Shown: positions 9,411-17,116 of the stretch, piece by piece
Layout: every line of letters begins with the position of its first letter
How positions within the stretch are numbered: the stretch's first letter is position 1
Source: Planctomycetota bacterium
Lineage (GTDB): Bacteria > Planctomycetota > UBA1135
NCBI GenBank assembly: GCA_008501825.1
Contig: QQUA01000004.1
Coordinates: forward strand, 186,001 to 250,000
DNA: 64,000 nt
Direction of reading: 5' to 3'
Notes under the pieces: model-generated
Database searches by the model: none
The model's input: only the letters and a program-made list of their open reading frames with translations
What the model was told of the DNA's origin: nothing
Made by a program: the position numbers and the translations under genes

Positions 9411-11381
9411 TTAAGGAAGAGGTGTGATGGTGTACACCTCGTAACTGTTTTTACGCATCAAGACCGTAAAACTCAGTTCATCGCTTTGAGGATCGTAGCT
9501 CACCGTAGCCACCGATTGAGAAGCTAAGGCCGCTTCCGCCCCTTGGGCATATTCGGCATTGGTCGGGTCATGTTCACTCCATGCCACTTCTCGCTGCAAT
9601 TGGAAGGCGGCATCGTAGGGGAAATTCTCGATTACGATTTTTTGAGCGAAAACTTTGGTGGCTTCGTTGTCGTCCGGATGGTGATTCAGGCTTTCCCGAT
9701 CGATCGAACTGGCCACCAAGACGATTTTTTCTTCGCCCGGCTGACGGTTTTGGCCGGCTAGCACTACGCGATTGGTTTGAGTATGAATGCCGTCCGGCCG
9801 ATCCACCACAATCCCTTCCAAGATCGGCATTCGCTCCGGAGCCTGTTGTCGCAACCGGTATGCATAAACTTCCCAAGCCAATCCGCCGGGCCTTTTCTTC
9901 GGAGTCCCGCCCCAGGGGCCCCAACCCTTTCGAGTCCAGAAAAAGCCGGCCCCAAATACTTGTGCCCCATGCAACTTTAAATGTAGCGGATCCGCCGCCA
10001 CCCAATCGCTTGGCTGAACTCCCTGGGTGCAAGTCCAAGGTTTATGACTGAAATCGCCATGGTACAACCGGTCCAAATAATATAAACCGTTTAGCAGGAA
10101 GGGCGCCGCCCCGGTGGTATTGGCGTAGTTGATTTCATTTCCGGCCCGCCCCCGATTCCATTCGGTGACCCAAATCTCCGGATAGCCATGGGTAGCCAAT
10201 TCCAAGAAAGAATATTGCGGTTGATGGGCAAGACCGATGTCCGCATTCCGCAACAAGTCGACGAACTGATCTGGAGTGTCAACGTACCAGTGGACCGAAA
10301 CTGCATCCAGGCCGATATGCTCCGGCTTTGGAGGCGTTTGCCCTTCGTACAAAGCTTGCATTCGGTCCATAAAGGGTATGGTGAACGGAATCTTGGGCAG
10401 TTGTCCAGGCGGGACATCGTCGCAATCGTCATAGCTCGGCGGACTTTCTGCATGACACTTGGGAAAATTCAAAGCCGCCATGAGGGTGACTTCATCCAGT
10501 AGATCTTCCTGATTGGGCAACCAAGAAGTCATGAATTGATGGCGGAGGTCGACGAATTGATCCGCATATTGGGCTCCCGTCCCTCTCCAAAAGGGCTCTT
10601 CAGGAAAGCATCGCAGGCCGCCGGATTCGACCATGCCGGCGGCGTTGAGGTAGGGTTCGTTCCAAAATTCCACCAAGCGGACGGCCTTTCCGGTCCAAGG
10701 AGTCCAGTTTTGACCGGCATAATGATCCCAGATTTGATCGTGACCATCGAAGTACAGCAGGATTTTGCGGATGATCTTGGCAAAATTGGCTCGGTGATTG
10801 GGCACACGATTGAAGCCTTTGGCCGGTTCCCCGGCATGGGCACCGTTTTGCTGAATCGCTTTGCGATTGCCAAGGATCCAAATGGGTTCGGTATCCCCAA
10901 GGTCCTGTAAATAATCTTCAAATCTGGTCAGATCATAGTTGTCGAAATGAGAAATTTCTTTGTGCGGCACCAGCGGAGGCGAATAACCGCTAAGGGCGAA
11001 ATCCCTTTCTAGAGAATCCACTTCTGCCCCTAGAGGCCATCCCCAAATCGTATTGAGGTCAAAAATAGAATCATGTGGGCGGTTATGGGGGATCTCCAAA
11101 TCGGTGAAAAAGTCGTGGAAATTGGACTTCCAAGAGCGATTGTAAATGACGTCGGTTTGCGAAGAATCGATAAAGTGACCGGTCCACGTGCCGGAAGCCA
11201 ATCCTTGCCCGCTGATGTCGCCGGCGGTAACCGGGGCCGTATCCACGCCGTGAACCGGAGCAAATGTGGTCGGCGTGACCTGAGGACTCGCATCTACCCG
11301 GATGGTGTAGATGCTCTGTTGGCCAAAACCGGGGGAAGTGCAACAAAGTGCCACGGCAAGGAAAAAGCAGGGCTTTCGCAT
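9411..11381 (-). CDS. Secreted clan GH-A glycosidase-like protein
   Basis: A 656-aa protein with a signal peptide (MRKPCFFLAVALCCTSPGFG) starting at ATG 11381; longer in-frame starts would put charged residues before it. A TIM-barrel-type glycosidase is suggested by two spaced acidic motifs: VEFWNEPYL, with the Asn-Glu-Pro acid/base, and IWVTEWNRG, with a nucleophile-type Glu, plus VSVHWYVDTP between them. This layout is typical of clan GH-A and somewhat like GH39. The substrate cannot be read from the sequence. The C-terminal ~120 residues look like a beta-rich domain. It is divergent from the sigma-factor fusion and convergent with mqnC, 18 nt apart. Function is inferred from motifs only. 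Confidence 0.7.
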   Translation of the reverse strand: MRKPCFFLAVALCCTSPGFGQQSIYTIRVDASPQVTPTTFAPVHGVDTAPVTAGDISGQGLASGTWTGHFIDSSQTDVIYNRSWKSNFHDFFTDLEIPHNRPHDSIFDLNTIWGWPLGAEVDSLERDFALSGYSPPLVPHKEISHFDNYDLTRFEDYLQDLGDTEPIWILGNRKAIQQNGAHAGEPAKGFNRVPNHRANFAKIIRKILLYFDGHDQIWDHYAGQNWTPWTGKAVRLVEFWNEPYLNAAGMVESGGLRCFPEEPFWRGTGAQYADQFVDLRHQFMTSWLPNQEDLLDEVTLMAALNFPKCHAESPPSYDDCDDVPPGQLPKIPFTIPFMDRMQALYEGQTPPKPEHIGLDAVSVHWYVDTPDQFVDLLRNADIGLAHQPQYSFLELATHGYPEIWVTEWNRGRAGNEINYANTTGAAPFLLNGLYYLDRLYHGDFSHKPWTCTQGVQPSDWVAADPLHLKLHGAQVFGAGFFWTRKGWGPWGGTPKKRPGGLAWEVYAYRLRQQAPERMPILEGIVVDRPDGIHTQTNRVVLAGQNRQPGEEKIVLVASSIDRESLNHHPDDNEATKVFAQKIVIENFPYDAAFQLQREVAWSEHDPTNAEYAQGAEAALASQSVATVSYDPQSDELSFTVLMRKNSYEVYTITPLP

Positions 11382-11480
11382 GTCGGCGGGGTCAAGTTTC
11401 ACGAATGGAGGAGGCTCCATTCAGAAACGAAATGCCGCGCTCCCGACTTTCCGGGAAAAAAATGTCCGAAATCTTCCCGA

Positions 11481-11486
11481 TATACT
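11481..11486 (+). promoter_or_regulatory. Putative -10 box before the sigma-factor fusion (TATACT)
   Basis: TATACT lies 38 nt before ATG 11524, with a second candidate, TACATT, at 11492-11497. Both fall in the short divergent spacer with the glycosidase gene. Confidence 0.35.
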
Positions 11487-11523
11487 TTTCCTACATTCGC
11501 AGATTCCAGCAAAACCACTATGG

Positions 11524-14403
11524 ATGGCATTCGATCCGCCTGAAGACCCAAACATCCTAGCGAACCTGGACTGGGCCCGAGCCCTGTCCCGGGCCATGGT
11601 GCAAGACGTCCATCTTTCCGAAGATCTGCTCCAGGACGCCCTCGTGACCAGCATGGAGAAGCCACCAAACCCGGCCCATCCGGCACCCCGTCGATGGATC
11701 GGACAGGTGATGCGCAATCTGGTCCGCATGCACCATCGCTCGGAACAGAGACGCTTGCTGCGAGAAGCCCGTCTGGGCCGCCCCACCTCTTTCTCTGAAG
11801 AACCGTCCCTTTCTCTTGAGCAAAGGGAAGCCGCCACTTTATTGCAAGCGGAATTGGCCAAACTGCCGGACAACATCCGCCGCTTACTTCACCAACGTTA
11901 TTTTGAAGATCGGCCAATTGCTTCTCTTGCAGCCGAATTCCAAATTCCAGCGGAGAAAGTCGAAGAAAAGCTGCGAAGCGGCCGGCGACTTTTGCGCCTA
12001 CGACTGGAAGGCAAGAGGGAAAACTGGATGAACCTGTGCCTGCCTTTCCTGCCGCTGTCTCCAGTGGACCTGAAGAAAGGCCTTGCTTCCCGGTCGGGTT
12101 CCAAGTGGATGAGTCAAAACTGGGTCATTTGCGGCCTCATTGTGGCGGCGGTGGCCTGTATCTCCATCTTGTGGCCGAAAGCCTCGGCGGACGATTTTTT
12201 TGCCGGACGGAAATGGCAAGCCGAGGAGCAGACGGCACTCTTCGCGGCTCGGCTTGAAACCGAATCGGTCGAAAAGATTTCCGCCGCTAGAATCGACCTT
12301 AAGTCATGGAGAGAAACGGTTGGCAGCAAAAGCCCTCTTCCGGCTGCCGCCTCCATTTTGGTACAGACCGTGGATCCAAGCCGTGATCTGGAGATCCCTG
12401 GAGTCCATTTCACCGTTCAATATTTAATTCCTTTGACGCCGGCAGAAGGGCATCTTTCCGGTATGGAACATGCGGTGAAGGTGGAACAAATCCCCTATCG
12501 GCTGCTTGGAGAACAAGGTTGTCAAAGCGATGAGCAAGGCATGGTCCGACTCTATCCGCCGGAAGAAGCCACTTTGCTCCGAATTTCCTCGGGCTCGTGG
12601 ACTTCTAGTCATAGCCTGGGAACGGATACGAATATTTTCTTAACGCCGGATACTTTCCGGGAGCAGAGTCAAAAGCCAATTGCCCTTCCATTGTTTCCCC
12701 GCAGCGGAAAACTCCAGGGGCAAGTGCTCGACTTACAAGGAAATCCAGTTCCCGGAGCCAAACTTCGCTATTGGGCAGGAAGAAATGTTCACGAGAAACG
12801 CAAACCCGATCATTATTATGCCGTCCAGGAAGATGGAAGCTTCGACCTGAGCCCTATATTTCATCCCCAAGGATTCAGCCTTTCCCCGACGGCTCCGGGT
12901 ATGTCGGCTCTTTATCGATACAACGGCCTTCCCAAGCGAGGTGGCGAAAGCGAAAGGATCACTTTATTGTTGGCTCCCAAGCAAGTGGTAAGGGTCCAAG
13001 TCCGGGACTCGAATGAAATCGCCCTTTCGGGAGTCCAAATCAGCCTCCAACCCAAGCACAAAGTCCCGTCCAGTTTTTCTTTGACTGGCGGCACTTATGG
13101 CATCGATTTGGAATATTCCGGAAAGACCGGCCCCGGCGGTGATTTGATGGTTCAGGCCTTCTCGAATATGGACTCCATGGTCTCCACCTATCACCCTTCT
13201 ATGGGTACGAAATTCCATCTGCTCGAAAGAGGGAGGTCCAACAAGAATCTAAGCCTCAAGTCACTTCCCTTCCTTCGCGGCAGAGTGATCGCGCCTTGGG
13301 GAAGCCGGGCCAGTGAGACCGAATTATTTTTGCTTCGCCACGGAACTCTTCGATTCCTGCAAAGGGGTGATTCACCTTTTCGGGTTATTCAGAACAAGGA
13401 GCAAAGTCCGCCATGGGTCATGGCCCGAGCCGAAGGTGGAGAAGTGTTGTGGACCCAGTTGAAACCGGACCATTCCGGCATGATCCAGGAAATCGTTTTC
13501 CCTCCTGGCTTGACCCTTCAGGGTGGTGTTGCCTTGGACCAGGCACCTATGCAAGGTCGGGACGGGGAGTTTCGTTGCCTACCACAAGTCCAAGTCGATC
13601 AAATGATCCGGCCCGCTCCTTCGTGGGTTCCGGAAAACCTCGTTCACTGGAAAGAAGATGGCAGTTTTGAGATTGCCAAGCTTCCCCAAGGTCGCTATCT
13701 GCTCACCTTCGGCCGCCATGGCCGAACCCTTTGGGCAACTATGGCAAATGCAGGCGATCACAAGGTTCGGTTAGGGCCGGGCTCCTCCACCGGGAAATAT
13801 GGAAATTTGGATTTGACCATCCTGAATCCGGAAGCCATCCTCCACCCGGGGCATCTTCGGCTGCAGGTTCTCGAAGCCAACAACGAACAGGAGCTCACTC
13901 AGTATCGATTCCGGCGTCGAGGCCTGGTTCCGATCCGTGGCGATGCTTTCCACGCAGACTTACTGGAAAGCGGTCACTACGTACTCTGTCTCTCCAGTCG
14001 AAAAAACCGGATCCACGAACATCAATCCATTGAAATCCAGGAAGACCGAACGCTTTTAAGGCAAATTACGATTAGAACTCGGACAGAAGTGGATGTTGTG
14101 ATCGACCCCCTTGCCGTGGCACCGGAAAGCCTGCCGATTGGAATTCGATTGATTAGCCCCAGCGGTCTCCCCATGCCATGGAAACCGCCGGGGCACAACA
14201 TCGGACCGGCTCGAATCCGCGCCAAGCCGTCGGCACAAGGATTTGCAGCGAAGGTTCCGCTGGCCCCTGGAGACCGCTTACAAGTTGTCGAGTGGAATTC
14301 CGACAAGGTCCTGTTTGAAACAACCATCGAACCGTGGCACCTGAAGGAGCCGGCCCTGCAGTTGGGCCTCCATCATTCCCGACCTCTTGGATGGCATTGG
14401 TAG
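11524..14403 (+). CDS. ECF-type sigma factor fused through a membrane helix to CpReg repeats
   Basis: A 959-aa three-part protein. Residues ~10-75 look like sigma70 region 2 (LDWARALSRAMVQDV, then RRWIGQVMRNLVRMHHR). Residues ~110-155 look like region 4 (LPDNIRRLLHQRYFEDRP and an HTH ending RSGRRLLRLRLEG). A hydrophobic helix (WVICGLIVAAVACISILW) spans ~199-217. The remaining ~740 residues are beta-rich, with a CpReg module near LQGQVLDLQGNPVPGAKLRY. This predicts a cytoplasmic sigma factor tethered to an extracytoplasmic sensor or scaffold in one chain. The start at 11524 is where sigma homology begins; the open frame runs further upstream into the divergent gene. No separate anti-sigma gene lies next to it. 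Its 3' end overlaps the convergent cytochrome gene by 31 nt. Confidence 0.8.
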   Translation: MAFDPPEDPNILANLDWARALSRAMVQDVHLSEDLLQDALVTSMEKPPNPAHPAPRRWIGQVMRNLVRMHHRSEQRRLLREARLGRPTSFSEEPSLSLEQREAATLLQAELAKLPDNIRRLLHQRYFEDRPIASLAAEFQIPAEKVEEKLRSGRRLLRLRLEGKRENWMNLCLPFLPLSPVDLKKGLASRSGSKWMSQNWVICGLIVAAVACISILWPKASADDFFAGRKWQAEEQTALFAARLETESVEKISAARIDLKSWRETVGSKSPLPAAASILVQTVDPSRDLEIPGVHFTVQYLIPLTPAEGHLSGMEHAVKVEQIPYRLLGEQGCQSDEQGMVRLYPPEEATLLRISSGSWTSSHSLGTDTNIFLTPDTFREQSQKPIALPLFPRSGKLQGQVLDLQGNPVPGAKLRYWAGRNVHEKRKPDHYYAVQEDGSFDLSPIFHPQGFSLSPTAPGMSALYRYNGLPKRGGESERITLLLAPKQVVRVQVRDSNEIALSGVQISLQPKHKVPSSFSLTGGTYGIDLEYSGKTGPGGDLMVQAFSNMDSMVSTYHPSMGTKFHLLERGRSNKNLSLKSLPFLRGRVIAPWGSRASETELFLLRHGTLRFLQRGDSPFRVIQNKEQSPPWVMARAEGGEVLWTQLKPDHSGMIQEIVFPPGLTLQGGVALDQAPMQGRDGEFRCLPQVQVDQMIRPAPSWVPENLVHWKEDGSFEIAKLPQGRYLLTFGRHGRTLWATMANAGDHKVRLGPGSSTGKYGNLDLTILNPEAILHPGHLRLQVLEANNEQELTQYRFRRRGLVPIRGDAFHADLLESGHYVLCLSSRKNRIHEHQSIEIQEDRTLLRQITIRTRTEVDVVIDPLAVAPESLPIGIRLISPSGLPMPWKPPGHNIGPARIRAKPSAQGFAAKVPLAPGDRLQVVEWNSDKVLFETTIEPWHLKEPALQLGLHHSRPLGWHW

Positions 14404-15470
14404 CAAGCCGCGGTTTGATAAACGTATCCATTGACGTCGTCGTGCTCATCATCCATGTCGTTCTTGCGGTGGGCGTGACAATCGGTGCACGTGAAGATGG
14501 TGTAGTTGCCGGGAGTCGTGTGACAGTCTCGGCAGTCCAAGCCACCGTGGTTGCCGCCGTTGATCGGGAATCGATGATCGAAAGTGGCGCCGCGCCAACT
14601 TTGAGTGTTATGGCATTGCCGGCATTGGGTTGGGAAGCCCAACGCCTGGTGATCCGGATTGGTGGTGGACTGATAATCTTGTAAGTGACAGGCCACGCAT
14701 TGCCTCGGCGTCCCACGATAAACGCCGCTTCCGTGGCAACGCTGGCAATTTAAATTGGCGTGGGCTCCGGTCAAAGGCCAGCGGCTGTGATTGAAGCCGG
14801 CTCCCTTCCACGTCGTAGGAATGTGGCAGCGATCACAATCTCGAACCCAACCTTGTTGCAAGTGATTCGGATTGTTGGCTCGCTGCAAATCGTCGGCGTG
14901 GCAACTCTCACATTCCACCGAAGTTGGAGTGAAGATGCCGACCTCAGACCCTGGATGGCAACGAAAGCAGGGCGTGGCGGCGTGAACCCCCACTAAGGGG
15001 AAGCGGGTTTTGGAATGTCGGGCGATCTGGCCGGTGGGCAGCCAGTTCTCCTCACCATGACATTGCTTGCATTCCTTTCCCAGCAATCCCTGATGAATAT
15101 CTTCATGGCAACCGGCGCATCCGCGGGCGGCGAATTGAGCCGTCGGCCCCCGATCGTTGTGACAACGCAAACACTGGGCTTGCTGGTGAGCACCAACCAA
15201 GGCAACCCCGGTTTCCGCCTCGTGATCAAATTCAAAATCCTCCCGTAAAGTATTCCAATCCTTGCCGGTATGACAAAGCAAGCAATCGGCTGGAAAATTG
15301 TCGTGAGGAATCACCGGCCCAAAGCCGGCCCACCAGCGATGCCTGGGCGTATCCTTCGGACTTCCGGCCACACAGGCGACGATCAAAGTCAAAGTCGCAG
15401 CCAAAAGTACCGGCAAACTTTGCAACCAGGACGGTCTCCAAGAGCGAATTGGGAACAGGCGTAGCTTCAT
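14373..15470 (-). CDS. 13-haem c-type cytochrome, probable lipoprotein
   Basis: A 365-aa protein with 13 CxxCH haem motifs spread from about residue 63 to the C-terminus. The N-terminus has a basic region, a hydrophobic core and LIVAC, which fits a lipobox, so a lipid-anchored and possibly surface-exposed protein is plausible. Four copies of a module (F/V-P/A-L-x-G-x-H-x5-CxxCH, for example WPLTGAHANLNCQRCH) supply candidate distal His ligands and relate it to the 26-haem protein. It is the last gene of a four-gene operon; its ATG overlaps the stop of the barrel gene (ATGA). Proposed role: outer-face electron transfer. The partner is inferred from context. Confidence 0.88.
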   Translation of the reverse strand: MKLRLFPIRSWRPSWLQSLPVLLAATLTLIVACVAGSPKDTPRHRWWAGFGPVIPHDNFPADCLLCHTGKDWNTLREDFEFDHEAETGVALVGAHQQAQCLRCHNDRGPTAQFAARGCAGCHEDIHQGLLGKECKQCHGEENWLPTGQIARHSKTRFPLVGVHAATPCFRCHPGSEVGIFTPTSVECESCHADDLQRANNPNHLQQGWVRDCDRCHIPTTWKGAGFNHSRWPLTGAHANLNCQRCHGSGVYRGTPRQCVACHLQDYQSTTNPDHQALGFPTQCRQCHNTQSWRGATFDHRFPINGGNHGGLDCRDCHTTPGNYTIFTCTDCHAHRKNDMDDEHDDVNGYVYQTAACYQCHPRGRE

Positions 15471-17116
15471 CAGAAGGTGGTTTGGCTAAAGATCCCGATG
15501 GAAGTTGAGTTTTGTTGCTCTCCGAACAATTGTTCGAGGTAGGTGGACAAGCTGAAATGGGAAGAAAAGGAATGGTCCCAGGACAACCGAAGGCTCTGCT
15601 GCCAGAGATCGGCTTGACCGCCGGAAAACCCTGCCTGCTGATAGAGCACGGATTCCCAGTAAAGCCGCCAAACACTCGAATTTCGGAAATAATTCAGCTC
15701 GAGCCGGCCTCCGGTGGCATCGCTGAACTTACCCGCCTGACGAAAAGCGGTAGCGGCAAACGTAGACCCGCTCCAAATTAGATCTTCGAATTCCACCCGC
15801 ATCTCCCCTCCGCCACCGGAATCGTCTTGATCGGACCATTGATGCAAGCTGCCGCTCAGGGAAATCCAGTCGTTGAGTTGATGCCAACCCGACAAATCCA
15901 GACTCAAGTTTTCTTGGTCTCGCAAAGCTTGCCGATTCAAGCTGCTGACTTGAAAGCGCAAGGTTTCCGGAAATCGAATCCGGCGGAGACTCAAGTTCAA
16001 GCCGTCGCCGTTTTGCCATCGATAACCGGCGGTGGCTTGGAATTGAGTCAATTCCATGCTGGAGGTCTTGGCCTTGTCTTGGGAACCATAAAAATCCACC
16101 CAGGAGGAAGCATAGAGGTGGAAACCATAGATGGGCTGGTAGCGAAGGGTGGTTACCCATAAATCCCGATCTTGATTGCCTTCATGCCAGGTTTTTTGGA
16201 AACCGCTGCCGATAGAAAAATGGTCCTTTTCCAGCGGAAGGTGGCGAAAGAAAACCGCGGTTTGAAGATCCTTCCCGGTCGAATGACTGGAGTTGGGTTC
16301 CGGCATAAAACCAAAACTGGCCCCGACGCGGTCGCCGGAAGCCAAGCGATAACCGAATTCAGCGCCGTCAAGGACCCCGAATTCAGGAAATTCATACTGC
16401 AGGAACCGCCCGACCTGAATCCGCTCGGCCTGTTGTCGGCTTCCTCCCCAAGCATAAGACAATCGATCCAAACGAAACTCGGTATCGTTGAAATCAGGCT
16501 CATCGGGAACCGTGACCGAACGGTAGTTCAATTCGCCGTCGATCCAAAGCTGGCCCCCTTGAGAAAAGGGATTTTCAAACCAAAGATCCAAACCTGATCG
16601 GGCGAAGGCGAAGTCCCGTTGTCCTCCTTCGCTGGAGCGGGACCAATTCAGACTGTTGGTCCAACGTCCGCCCCATTGCGAAGGCCGAGCTTCCGGATGA
16701 GTCCCAGGTCGACCTTTCAACAAAGGATCCTGAGGATCCCAATCTTGGATCGGCTCCGGCCATGGCGGATGATCCGGCACCTGCCCTTCGGGCTGCTCCT
16801 TCTGCAAGCGATCCCGCGGCAGCAACACCTCGCCCCGGACTCCGATGTCCACCACCATGTCAGGATCCGAAAACCGGACCCAGGCCGTTCGGGCTTCCAG
16901 CCGTTCCACTCGGCCTTCCACGGTTCCCTGCCCTCGCGGGTAAAACCAAACTGGATCCCCGATGGATAGGCCATGATCGGTTCCGCGGTCGATGCTCACC
17001 GATCCAGCTTGAGTCAAAGTCACGCGCGCCGGAAGACGAACAATTTTTCCATCTTGAGCCGCAAGTGGAACGGCGGAAAGGTACAAACAAATTCCAACCG
17101 CAAAATGAATTCGCAT
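15470..17116 (-). CDS. Outer-membrane beta-barrel protein of the cytochrome operon
   Basis: A 548-aa protein with a signal peptide (MRIHFAVGICLYLSAVPLAAQ), a small N-terminal beta domain (residues ~25-100, GLSIGDPVWFYPRG) and a Pro-rich linker. After that comes a long stretch of alternating amphipathic strands with aromatic ends, finishing ...FSQTTF. The terminal Phe is the usual signature for BAM-assembled outer-membrane proteins. It lies between two multihaem cytochrome genes, with 1- and 4-nt overlaps (TAATG and ATGA), so a porin-cytochrome conduit of the MtrB/PCC kind is the natural reading. I see no clear sequence likeness to MtrB itself, so the conduit role is inference. Confidence 0.8.
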   Translation of the reverse strand: MRIHFAVGICLYLSAVPLAAQDGKIVRLPARVTLTQAGSVSIDRGTDHGLSIGDPVWFYPRGQGTVEGRVERLEARTAWVRFSDPDMVVDIGVRGEVLLPRDRLQKEQPEGQVPDHPPWPEPIQDWDPQDPLLKGRPGTHPEARPSQWGGRWTNSLNWSRSSEGGQRDFAFARSGLDLWFENPFSQGGQLWIDGELNYRSVTVPDEPDFNDTEFRLDRLSYAWGGSRQQAERIQVGRFLQYEFPEFGVLDGAEFGYRLASGDRVGASFGFMPEPNSSHSTGKDLQTAVFFRHLPLEKDHFSIGSGFQKTWHEGNQDRDLWVTTLRYQPIYGFHLYASSWVDFYGSQDKAKTSSMELTQFQATAGYRWQNGDGLNLSLRRIRFPETLRFQVSSLNRQALRDQENLSLDLSGWHQLNDWISLSGSLHQWSDQDDSGGGGEMRVEFEDLIWSGSTFAATAFRQAGKFSDATGGRLELNYFRNSSVWRLYWESVLYQQAGFSGGQADLWQQSLRLSWDHSFSSHFSLSTYLEQLFGEQQNSTSIGIFSQTTF

